Positions 49,613-61,900 of a stretch of DNA of 64,000 nt are shown here, one piece after another. Source of the DNA: Tetranychus cinnabarinus (lineage: Eukaryota > Arthropoda > Arachnida > Trombidiformes > Tetranychidae); assembly GCA_022266195.1 (NCBI GenBank), contig WHVY01000004.1, forward strand, positions 1,071,501 through 1,135,500. Direction: 5' to 3'. Within the stretch, counting starts at the first letter, position 1; every line of letters starts with the position of its first letter. Position numbers and translations under genes: made by a program. A model generated the notes under the pieces. The model did not search any database, had not been told where the DNA came from, and was given only the letters and a program-made list of their open reading frames with translations.

Positions 49613-52600
49613 TCAATAGAGAGGTTGAAATGAGGTGGAATGAGGAAGGAGTGTTTCTTCAAACGGTGAATACATTGAGGAACCCTCCGGGTGACGATGA
49701 AGATGGATTGAATGATGATCAATGGGTAAGGATAAGGGTGTATGTAGGGCTGAATGGTGTGAAGTGGTTGGATGAAGAGCGAGTCCTGATGAGGTTAACA
49801 GTGAGGGTGGTTGGTGAGGTGTTACAACTCCAGTTAAATGTGATTCTATTGGAATTGAAAGTGGAGACTGAGATGGTCCAAGTGAATGTTGTTGAACATG
49901 TTGATGGTGGGAAATTGATGGGGATGAACATGAAGATACTGAGGTTGGTCCAACTCCTGTTGGTGGTAATGATAAACCTAATGGTTCTGAAGAGGATGAT
50001 GATGACTGTTGCTGTTGTTGCTGTTGTTGTAATGATTGATTTGGACTCTCTGGAGTTGGACTGGGACCAGTTAAGGGTGGAAATTGATCTAATGAAGAAC
50101 CATTTGAATTGGTCAACAGTAACGATGATGGTTCGTGTATCGTTAAACCTGATGATGGACTTGGCGTTGAAAAGGGCCGTGAATGACTACTGCCACCTGG
50201 ACTGCCGATGCCTGTTGATGGACTGGCTGGAGCAATAGAAGAGGTTAAACCGTTCAATGAGTTCAACTGGGATTGACTTTGCTGGCTATTTGTATCACAA
50301 CCAGTTCCAAGGGTTGAACAGTTTGATGTGTTTCCCTTGGATTGCTTTGAGTTGCCCGATGTTGATGAACAATCGCCGTGTTTAGGGTTATTTTTGCGCC
50401 ATTTAGCACGAGCATTTTGAAACCAAACCTTGATAAGAAGGGAAAACAAAATTAAATTACTATTAAAACTAGTAAATTGAGTCGAGTTGACTTTTCATGA
50501 AATTGATTTACTTTTGACAATAAAGTTGAAAAGGTTTTTACACTTGAAAGGTAATTTTAGCTATTGTAACTAGTGTTGCTCATGTCATTCAAATAACAAC
50601 TCTTGAGTATTGATAGAGATTAAAGTGCACTTCAACTTTGACCTTTGAAAGTTCGAGTAACCTGAAGATAGGGAACCTCTTTTATATCAATCATGGTTCA
50701 TCTATAGAGCTATCAAGTTACTTGAGTAAAAATTTTAAATCATTTAATCATAAAAATTAATCAACTCCATCAAATCAACTAAGAAGACATTTTTTCATTT
50801 CAACATTTTTCCATCAATTAATTTTCAAGATTTACTTGAATTGACAAAAGCTAAGTAAAGGCTAAAGACTTTTGTGGTTAACTAACAAAAGTCAAAGGAA
50901 AGGCGAGTTGGAGTCAAAAGCTAAACCCAAGAGAGTTGCCCTTGTAGGACAAAAAAAGTCAATAACTTGGCCTCTTTGGATTTCCCTTCAATTCATTTTC
51001 TCGTTGATTTCATTAAGTTGACAATCAACTTAAGTGATGATATTAAGGGTCAGAACTTCGAGTGAATTTTATGATCAGAAGTTATTGAAGTTCTTCAAGG
51101 CTTGAAATTCGGTTTTATGATCTTATCTCTATATTGGTCTATTAATGAATTACATTCAAAGTTATTCCATTTTGATTCGATGTTTTGTTGTTTCTGTTTT
51201 GACATCAATCAGTCAATGTATCAAGTGTCTCGATGCAAGTCATTAAATTGTTACCTTTCAACACACAACACACATTATGTATTCATTAATATTTAGAAAA
51301 AGAAGAAAAAACAAAACAGAATTCATTGTAACAGACAAAGATAGCTTATCTGAATATCCAGTGAAATATAAACATGATGACAAGTGAAAGACAGGGAAAA
51401 AAATGAAACAGTAAGTATTGTATTTCATGACCTGGATTGCAAATTCTGATGACATCTTCTTCATCTATTTTTCATCAGTTTGACAGGAGCAAAAAAATCT
51501 TTACCAAATCAACGTAAAAAAAGCGAAGCAAAAAAATACTTTTCTGGTTTACCTGATAATAAAACTTTCTAACTTTTCAGCTTTTTTCTTCTTCTTTTAA
51601 AAAATTATCAAAATGATGATGAAGATAATGATGAAAATACTGATGAAAAGACTGATGAAAATGATGATGAGAAGGAAAATATTGAGAAAAAAATTCTTCC
51701 TTAACTGATGAAGGTTTCAAGTTGCTTTACCATTTTTGCCGCCTTCCATCCAAAACTAAGGTAACTTGATTCAGTAAGTGTGCTGAATCTCATTTAATCA
51801 CAACAACGATCATGAAAAAATGATGAAAACTCATCGTCTGTTCTAATCTACTTCTCTTCTTACCTTTGGAAGCATCTTGCATAACAAGTGATTATCATCT
51901 TGATATTCAGTTGACACTCAAAGACTTAAAAACTCAACTCAAGATATTATCTGAAAAGCCAAAAAATGGCAAAAAGACAAAAATTTTCATCTCTTTTTGT
52001 CTTCTGTCAATTGAGCAGCAAAAAATGAATAATAAACCAACAACTGAAATTCATAAGTTTTTCACTTTTGCACACTCGGAATATCAACAAAAGTGCAAAA
52101 CTCAAGATTGAATTGCATGAATTGAATAAAGAAACTTTTGCAAATCATTTTGTTTCCATGAACAAAGTTCAATTCGATGAGAAGATAATATTGTTGGAAG
52201 CGACAATATGAAGCTTTGAAAAGAAGCAGCAAACCATATCAATTTGAGGTTTATTATCATGAAAAGTTGAATGGAAAATGAAAAGACAAAAAAAGTAAAA
52301 ACAATCAATAAACATGAAGAAAATGCGAAACAAGGTTTTTTTCAAGATTCACCTTTCGGGCAAATCATGAATCGAACAGAATCGTGAAATTAAATTGTTG
52401 AACATTTCAAGAAAAACTCATGATTCAACCTCTCGATCTATATATTTTTATCCCTAAGGTATCATCATCATCTTTCTAGGATTTAGAAAATCTTCTTTTT
52501 CTTTTTCTTTTTCTTCTTCCTGTCAAATGTGAATAAGTTACTGAAATTATCTTGAAAACTTCTGGTTTATCCAAATATTCATCATCAACATTTCTTCCTT

Positions 52601-55600
52601 TTCTTGTGTTTCCAAAAGATATCAGCATTTCGAGAGATTCCAGTTTCTATGAAAAAGGAAATTTTTAAGGTTTGTTTTTTGGAAGCTTTTCAACGATCCT
52701 TCAAACAAGAAGATGAGAAAGAAGAAAACGCTGATGATGAGGACAAAGATGAAGATAAAGACGAGAAGAAGAAGAAGAAGTTTGAATAATGAAAAAGATG
52801 ACGTTATCTCCACTCCTATAGTTAATGTTGATAACCTTTAACTGTTTCACATTTAAACTTGAAAACTCGTTGTTATCCGAAAGGAAAACTTGCCAATCAA
52901 AAAATTGAGGTTTACATTATGATAGCACTTTCGTCTTGTTAGTGCAACATATTATGAGTTGTTGAGGAGGAGGATAATGATGAAGGAAGAAGAGAAGAAG
53001 AGAAAATCGGAAACTTTTGTTTCTCCAGATTATCATGTTATATTTACATTGAGAAACAAAAAATGTAAATACAACTGAAATTGAGCTTTCATTATAATCA
53101 GATGATGGAAGCAGAAAATTTCACTTGTGACACTTGGATCAATTTTTTGTTTCTTTTTCTTCTTCTTCCATACAAAATGTTTGCTTGTTTTTAGGATCAT
53201 CATCATTCTCATCATAATCATCATCATAATCATCATGATAGGGAGTGGAATGATTATTTATATATTTTTACATGATTGACAGTGGGTTGATATTGGGTTG
53301 AGCTTTTCTTTACACAACTTTTCAGTTTTGTTTATTTTCGTTCATTACTACTTAAGATGAGTGAAGCCAAAGAGAAATGTTGTTTAATCAAATTATACTG
53401 ATGAGCAGGGAAGATGGAGAGAAAAGAAGAACAAGAAAAAATTGATATTCTTATTATCATGGAATCTGAAGTGAGGAGTAAATTTTGCCGCTGAACACAG
53501 TGTTTATTGATACACAGGTTCTGGTAAATATGCTTGTTACTCTAATGGCAATTTTCATCTGTAACTTTTCCACTTTGTCTAAACAGATAGCAACTTGAAA
53601 TGCTGTCTCATTCATCATCATCAATACGCTTATACACACACATATTTAAACCTACTGTTGACCATCATCTGGGACAGTGCATCTGATGGTGCCAGACTGT
53701 CGTTTGTTGACTTTACTTTTCCAGCTTTCGCCATTTTCTGTTTATCCTTTTTTTTCTCAAGAAAATACACATTTTCGCCAAACATTTGCTATTCAATCAT
53801 TTTTTATTTTCATCATTTACTTCAGATTTTTCATGTTCCCTTTCAGAATATAGATTTTCAAGATTTATTGACTTTTACTTAGCAAAGTTATATTAAACTG
53901 AAAACAATTTTTTATCAACTTTAACAAAACACAGCAATCAATTACAAAATTGCCATAAATTTAGTTAACTCATAATTTTGATGAATTTTCAAGCAACTTT
54001 GTCAAATCTCTTTTATTCACCATGGTTATAGGTTGATGAAATGAATTGGAATACGCATGGTTGAGTAAATCAGTTTACATGGGAAAAAATGTGAAAAAAG
54101 AAAAGGACAAAAAGAGGAAAATCAATGAATTGTGAAAAGTTGAGAGAAGCTCAATTTATCCAATGAAAATGTTGATTCAATTCTCAGTAGACTCAACTCA
54201 TGTAATATAGAGAAACATTTCAACCTATAAATGTTCATGAATGAGATTCTACTGAAAGAGAAAGAACAATTTAGAGAATGAAAAAAGTTGAATATTAAGT
54301 CATTTAAATTGGAGAAGCATAAAGAATTGAGAAGAAAAATGAACTTGAATGTTGAATGAAAAATGAATCTAATTTAATGGAAAATCGAGATTTTCAACTT
54401 TTCCTTTCAAAGGTTTTTCTTTCAGATAATTTATCATCCAACTGTAAGTGCCAACGTTTTTATGGCAACATTGTCATTTTGATGTAATTAATGTTGACTA
54501 AAAATCTGTTAGAGTCTAGTTCTAGAGGTTGTTAAAGATCACGCAAACGGTTCGAGTTTAACGTTCAACTTTGACAAGGTTGACATTAGTTTCAACAAGT
54601 ACGAAGGAAAAGGTCACAAGACATTTTGTGCCAGTAAAAACAAAATGTTTTCCTTCTCATCATTTTCCTCTCTTTCCCTTGCGAGTTTTGTCAATTGAAA
54701 CAAGATGTCTATCCAGATGCTCAGCTCAATCGATGATGAGGACGAATATAAAAAGTTGTTAGTAATTAACCTGAGGCTATATTCTCAGGTCACCCGTTCA
54801 AAGGAAGACAAAAAAAAGTGCAACTGAGAGTTACATTGCATTCACCTGCCAAGACGATTGAGGTGAGGAGGAGGAAGAGGATCAAAGGCAGGACAAATGT
54901 AATCATCTTTAATCAGTTTACTATCATTAATAACTGTAACTGTCCAAAAGTAACTTTTTGTTTCAATCATTTACTTTTTATTTGCTTTTCAAATTTCACT
55001 ATTTTATCCGTTAAACTGAACACTGGACAAACTGACACTTGGAATGAGCATTTGACCATTGAGTCTACTTTGTCAACTTTTCTGTTTAGCTTCAAAGTTG
55101 AAAGTCTTACCTGAAGGACCCTCTTGGAAAGGCCAGTTTTGGTGGACAATCCTTTCAAATCCTTGGCGTCCGGGTTTTGATTAACAGAGAAGTAAGACTT
55201 CATGGTCTTCAGTTGAGCGTGTTTAAACGATGTTCGGACTCTTTTGCTTTTGCTTTTACTATTGCCATTGTTGCTGCTGGATGAAGCAGGGGAAGCGGAT
55301 GATAGTGATGATGGTTCTCGGTTATTGGATGATAAAGATGGTTCTCGTGTGTTTGATGGTAATGATGATGGTTCCCGGGTGTTGCATGATAAAGATGATT
55401 CTCGGTTGGATGATAAAGATGAGGTTGACTTTTTTACAAGACTACTGTAATGATCGGAGCAGTAAATTTTACCGTCAATCAACACGTAATAATCATTTTT
55501 GTGGAGTACTGAGAAACACTGTGAACAGGTGAAACAATCGAGGTGATAAAAATTTTGCGAATTGACCTTCATCACCAGTTGATTGGGTTTAATAATTTGA

Positions 55601-55941
55601 CAGCATTTACTGCACGATCTAAATGAAACAAATAACCGATGATAATCGTGCTTACAATAGGTTAATCCGTTTCGAACGAAACACCGCTTCTCAAGGTTAC
55701 AACCACATTCAGCACAAGTTAAACACCATGAATGCCAATGTTTATCATCAAAGACCAGATAATATCGGTCCACAATGGTGTGTCCACAGCCGCCACAGTA
55801 AACGGCACTAGTTGAGGTTGAAGCCACAGTGGTTGATGATGATGATGAGGGTTGCTGTTGATCCAAACTTGATTCATTTTCACCGTATTCAAGATCAATT
55901 GATTGTTCCAATGATGCCTCACTTTTAGGTGAACCCTTCAT
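49613..55941 (-). CDS. ap: LIM-homeobox transcription factor, apterous/Lhx2/9 class
   Basis: Two exons, 55941-55111 and 50428-49613, join in phase 0 to give 548 aa. LIM1 has C49, C52, H70, C73, C76, C79, C96, D99; LIM2 has C110, C113, H133, C136, C139, C142, C161, H164. The homeodomain spans residues 232-291; RTSFKHAQLKTMKSYF and NPDAKDLK are hallmarks of Lhx2/9 and Apterous, and WFQNARAKWRK completes helix 3. The C-terminus is Ser/Gln/His/Pro-rich. LIM domains bind Ldb/Chip cofactors and the homeodomain binds TAAT sites; in insects Apterous is a dorsal and neuronal selector (family knowledge). The start is the ATG at 55941; the longer frame upstream begins with GTG. Both LIM domains and most of the homeodomain share one exon. 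The intron at homeodomain 46/47 (54 bases to helix end) is 4.7 kb. A second terminal exon exists at 45.2 kb. Confidence 0.9.
50429..55110 (-). other. Intron splitting the homeodomain at residues 46/47
   Basis: A 4.7-kb intron with donor GTAAGA and acceptor TATCAAG before GTTTGG. It contains AT-rich and GA-rich sequence and several 60-98-codon ORFs with no recognised domain. An intron at this homeodomain position is common in LIM-class genes. Confidence 0.75.
55296..55432 (-). repeat. Coding minisatellite in the LIM-homeobox linker
   Basis: About four imperfect copies of a 27-33 base unit encode a repeated Ser-rich motif (SSN-x-REPSSL-like) between LIM2 and the homeodomain, roughly residues 170-215. 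The unit-length changes keep the reading frame. Confidence 0.7.
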
Positions 55942-58900
55942 GATTACTGACGACACATCACTAACAACAAACACTCACATTGTAGAGTGTCCATGTCGGC
56001 TGGCGCAGTCTCGACTCCACCTTTCAAGGTGGCAACAAAGGTGGGCACTTTGAGATGGGCAAGGAGGAGTTGTAAGGCAGAAAAAAAAAGGAAGATGAAA
56101 AGATGAAGAAAATTTGTTTTCTCTTCTTAAGTTTACTTTTCACTTGACTCAATGTTAAACTTGAATTTTCATCTTTTCTCATCTTTTTTTTTCATCTCTT
56201 CTTTATCTCCACTTTCACCCTTTCCAGATTCAAAACTGACGATGAAAATTGATAAACATTTTTCATGCTCAACTTGATTCAAATCTCAAGTTTCACTGAC
56301 AATTGATCTGTAAACCCACAACATATTTACATGTGTACCACTTTATTAATAGCACTACTTCGAGGTAAAGGTTGCCCTTTGTTGATAAACAATTTGAAGA
56401 TCGCATTTGATCCTTGAACGTGTGCATATCCACTTACCCTTAATCTCATGAGTATTAAGACAAAAGCAGGTTCATTCCCTGATCATGTTGATTAAAAGAG
56501 CATCTCTCAAGTGAAAAACAATTGACAAGGGAAAAGACGAAATTAGTTTGTTGACCGCAATGGTCAACCTTTGCCCAAATGAAAACAGAAACTTGGACCA
56601 AAATGAAAATGATGTTTGAAACAAAATATGAATGGTTCATGTTTTTTTGATTCAGATGATCATTAGAATCATGTTATATGAGGAATGTGATGATGAGAAA
56701 GAGGCGTTCAATGGATGCTGGGAGGATGCCAAGATGATTCCTGGTTGGTTCCTGAGCAAAAGCAAAATATGGAGTGACATCATTTCCAATTTTTTGTTCA
56801 TCTCTCTCTCACACACACTTCATCCTCTTCATTCTCATCTTCCCCCGCATCTATATTTCACGGATTATATCCTATGCAATGGTCTTGAAAAAAGCAGCAA
56901 ACACAGCATCTCATATTCAGTATAATTGGCTTCATATTCCTCTTCATGTAAACCATTGTAATTTTCCTTCTGTCTCTTCATCTTCATCTTCTTCTTCATC
57001 TTTTTTCTTCATCATTGCCATTTTTATCATCCTTTGGGTCTTTCACATCAAACCCTTGATTCTTTACCTTCAGTCCACCTTTACTCTTCTTTATACTCGT
57101 GCCTGTCCTCCTCCTACTTTCATCTCATATTACAAACCTTTTCATCTTCATAATCTTTTCTCATCCATTGATAACAACAATTGATTTTCATGTTCTGTTA
57201 TCAATTCGCAAGGCTTAATTGTTTCACTGAAAGGGCACTTGAAGACATTTTTTGACGCAAATTAACTTTAAATTTAACTTTATTGAACCTTTATTTTGAC
57301 AAAAAGTGCCCTTTGATTAAGCAAATCTGGCCAATTGAAGCATTAGTCTGTGTAATAAATAAGAGTTGAAAGTCAAGTAAAAAATGTCATTTACGATCAG
57401 GAAAGATGAGACGAAAGGTGAAGATGAGTCTCATGTCTCTGGTCTTCATTCGTGTTAATCCTCATTATAAGGGAACTGCTAATGAAAAAGCAAGCCACTG
57501 ACCTCACTAATCGAGCTTGTAAGTCAGTAGCTAAAGACTACAATTATGACCATTTAGTTTGTCCATTGAGATTAGACAAGAGTGACAAAAGCAGAGACAA
57601 TCACAATTTAAAGTCACTTACAATGAAATTGATCCTCACTTCATGTAAACTTAACTACAATATTTACCTTTTTTAAATCAACACCAAAAATATCTGTTGA
57701 AGCAGTTCTTTATCCTCGACCAATAAAAGTGTTCATTTCAATCAAAAAGCGATCTTGTTTTATATTGGCTTTTATATTGTCCAACAATCATTTTGAATAA
57801 CCACTTCAAATCTTATTGTGGCCATTTCGCTATTCAAATGTAAGCTTAACAAGAAGCAAATTTAGTAATCTTTTGACTTTTTTGGTCCTTTGAATGTTAA
57901 TCGTGAGACGAAGTTTTGCCTCGATTCTCATATGAAACAATTGAGCGAAATGTCTTGAACAATTTGAAAGTGAAATAAGGATAAAATGAGCCAAGTGCAA
58001 GTCAGCTACTAATAAAGTGATCAATATGTTGACATTTAAAGTGTTGATGGTTTTACAGTTAAATCAACAATACTCCAAAGTATCAATTACTTCAAGTCAA
58101 AAGTTATACTTTGTTTGCGGGTCTCACTTGTGTGTACATTTGTACGTCTTCATGTGTTTGTTTTTGGTATTATAATGAGCCACTGATTAGGATGATGATG
58201 CTTTGCTCAATTGCTTTTGTTAATAGTTGGGTTCAGCCTCGCGCTTTTCCAGTCTAATCCACATGAAAGCTAAACCTTACCCATTAATGTGTTTACACTT
58301 GAACAAACTTTGCACACCTTTTTCAGTCTCTTTATGTAAAAGTGTCACTCTATGATTTTGTTTATGAAAATAAATTGCATTTCAATTGAGTAAAATAAGA
58401 TTGATAAACTTTATCAATCTTATTCAATTGGTTCATGTTGTTTGTATCGGAGTCAATATTTGCTTTTAACCTTTCACTCTCAAGAGTGATTTACATTTTC
58501 TGCTCATTTTTTACTTGCATTGAAATTATTCACAAAATTATTATCGATCATTATCAATGGACATTTGCACAACGGTCGACTTCATCTCTTGTGTGACAAA
58601 CTCTCAACCTGATGATAATGGTGATGAAAAATTGAATCTTGATTAAGTGTTGATGGTTTGAAGCACGATTTAATTTACCTTCATAAAACTGGCCAAAATC
58701 ACGTTCACATTCAGTTCTAGCTTTTTCCTTTTGTCACTCAACATTTTGCTTTGTTAGCTGTAAAAATGTTTTCTCAGTCAGGAACATCAAGATTTGATGC
58801 TGCTCATGATGAACAGGAAAAAATGACAAAAAATGCTTTTTGCGCTCCTCACAATTCGATAAGCACGTACTTTTTGTTCAATGAATTGCAATTGGTTTTA

Positions 58901-61900
58901 GTTTAAAGCTAAATCCTTTCAAAGAGCAGCTCATATCAGTTAATATAGAAACCTTTAACAACAAAATGTTGCTTTCATTAGAATCGATATTTTATTAGGA
59001 ATATCAGAATTTTCTGATCACTTAAGTTGCAAATTAGTTCGATTTTTTGAATGCAAATCATTCATCGATAAGACTTTTAGTTTTAGTAGTCGGAGGTCAT
59101 TTCTCGACTCAATAGAAGTTAGTTATTTATATTCAGTTTGTTGATCAATGAGGAAAAGATGAGATGAAAAATGATAGATTTACTGATATTCCTGATGTAA
59201 AGCATCAAGAACTTAGAAAAGATAATATCGATCGAAATCTTAAAGTTCGAGCAAATTTTTTATCATTTTTTGATTCTTTGATGAAAATGAGAATGTTGTT
59301 CAACGAATTATAGAAAGGTTGTTGTTTGCACAATTTCAATGAGAAATCTTGAGGAATGAGAAATCTTATAGAAATTGGTGAAAAAATTGAATTTCGTGAA
59401 TCATTAGTCTGAATGAATAGAGATTTTAAATTTGGCTCGTTGATTGGACTAAAGACAAAAGACATTTTGAGAGGAAACATCGATTGAACTTGTTCAATCA
59501 TGGGTCAGACTTGGTTAGGTTAAAATGTTAACCTTTTGTCTTGTTAAACAATAGACAGTTTGCAAGTGATTAACAGTGATTAATGTTCGGTGATCAAGTG
59601 ATTATCGGTTAATTTTGGAGCAGCACAATGTTATCAGATTCTTGAAATTGCTTCAACGATCCCAGGCTGAAGATAATATCAAACAACAAATAGACCGTGA
59701 GAATATCCTTTGTAACTCAAATATTTATCATTTCATTTCAATAATGCAATTGAAAGAAACAAAGCAACATCAATAATTTGCTCAATTGTTTAATTGCAAT
59801 TAAAGTCAAATCTTCACCAATAAACAATTTTTCCAGTCAATAAAATGAAAGGTTCGTTGACAGAAACTCAGGTGACCGTAACCCATCGCTCATGAACTGT
59901 CTTCAATAAGTTTCCCAGATTTCAATCAAAATCACTGTTAACATCTTAACCATTACAACCAAAGAAAGTTTGGCATGAAATAACTTAACACAATCGAACT
60001 GATAACAGGACAAATCACCAAGAAATGCTGATCCATTGGAATGCATCAAATGTCTCAGTCGAGACCGAGTTTGATTGTTAAATCATTGAATCCCATTTGA
60101 GTTTATTCAAATTTCCATTTTTGATAATTTTCCATTTGCGATTCAATTTGCTCTTGTTTTTTTCATTTCACTCGTTCTCATGATAAATCAATTAGTTGAA
60201 CATAAACTTTTCTGTAAATTGATACCAACATTGACACTGGTTTTCATTTTCATTTGATATCAACTTTCCTAAATTGCATCATTTTTCATCTCGTAATTTC
60301 ATGGATTCAACTAATGAAAGGGTTGGCAAAACATCTTCAAGTCATTAAAGCAACTTTTTTCTGTAAACTTTTTTTCCTCTATTTTCTGTACATTTATTAG
60401 TCCAAAATAAGTGACAAAAATTATCATTTCGACCCATTTTCCATTTCTATCATCGTTAGCTCATCATTGCAGCCATCAAAAAAGGTTCATGTCAACATTG
60501 TCACTTCGTGTATGTTTTTGATTTTTATCAATGTCACAGTCGTCAGTATCACTTCAATATGAACACTCAGTTTCACCGAGTTAGACAAAGGAATTACATG
60601 AGCTTTTCTGTAAGTCAAGATGAAGAGGAGAAGGAAAAAAAGTTGCAAAAAATGTATTCATAAAGCACTTGAGTTTTTTTCAGCTTCTTCATCTCATCCT
60701 AACAAGCTATCAAACAATTTTGTGGAAACGGCAAAAAGATGACAAAAAATGTGGCCAACATCATCTTGGAATGAAAGTTGTCTTTAAAAAGAAACAAAAA
60801 TTTTCAACTTTTTTCTTTATAAAATGCTCTTTCATCATCTTCATCTTATTTTAGTGAAAGTAATTCAGAAAGTGTCACTTTGCGATGCACGAACAGTCCT
60901 TTTCAATCATCTTCATCGTCTTCATCAACCTCATCAACTGCATCTGCATCAAATTGAACATTCAAAGTGAACTTTTCGTGAAAAGCAAAAAAAATGAATA
61001 AACATCCAAAAGAGGTTACCTTGTTAACAAATGCAAACATTGTCTTGTTGTTTTTTAAACTCAAGATGAAGATGTTGGTCTATGATGATGATTATCATTC
61101 TCATCTGGAAGAAAAAAGTAAATAGCTTTCAAATGTTTCAAGTTTAATATTTATTAGCATAAACACCAAGGTGGTAAAGTTAAGAGGAACAAAGAAGTTG
61201 TTTCATTGTTGAGCTGATTTTATCATTCAGTCACAGTCTTGTGGGTAAAAAATTGGTGTAAATTTACTTGCTTTGGTGGCTCATTTAAATATACATTTGC
61301 ATCGCATTGGGTTACAAACTGTCTTCCTGTCACCTCTCTTTATTAACTCAACATTTTCTCGACTTTTATTCATAAAATGAGTTGCAAGATTTTACTTGCA
61401 AAAGCGGACAAAACAACTCTAACCAATGCTATAACCAATGTAAGGTAAAGGGTGAAACAGCGAAAGCCCTTCTTGGTTTTGAGCTCAAACCCCAATGTAA
61501 CTCAACCATAAATGGACATCATTGACGCCGATGCAAACTTGAAATTGCAATTTCTTTTTAACCTGCAATTTCGAAATGGAAATTCTCATCTTCACAGATC
61601 GAATTAAGAAATTGCTCTAAAATCAGAAAACTCGTCAAGTCACAATTTTGAACACTCTAAAGATTTGCAAAATTATTTGAAACTTTTTCTGCCTTTTAAT
61701 GCTAATAATCTTTCCATGTTATCGTTAACTTGATCAAGTTACGAAGTCAAGGATTAGTAAAGATTGTTATCGATTTTGATCATTCTATTGCTGTGATATT
61801 TGCCATGATCAGAACAATGTTTCATTGAATTTCTTCGCAGTTCAAATGATTTCATCGAAACTCAAAAGGCAACAAATCTTGATGTTTGTCTTCCACTTGT

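Noticed and set aside
49573..50238. 221-codon plus-strand ORF over the LIM-homeobox terminal exon
   Set aside because: It is an antisense shadow of the Ser/His/Gln-rich C-terminus, whose frame is fixed by the homeodomain.
55962..55974. Longer N-terminus of the LIM-homeobox protein starting at 55974
   Set aside because: The codon at 55974 is GTG. The first ATG in frame is at 55941, and the stretch between probably contains an intron acceptor or UTR.
56774..57184. 136-codon plus-strand ORF upstream of the LIM-homeobox gene
   Set aside because: Start is ATG-rich sequence in a CT-rich strand; the product is Ser/Phe/Ile-rich with no domain, typical of chance ORFs here.
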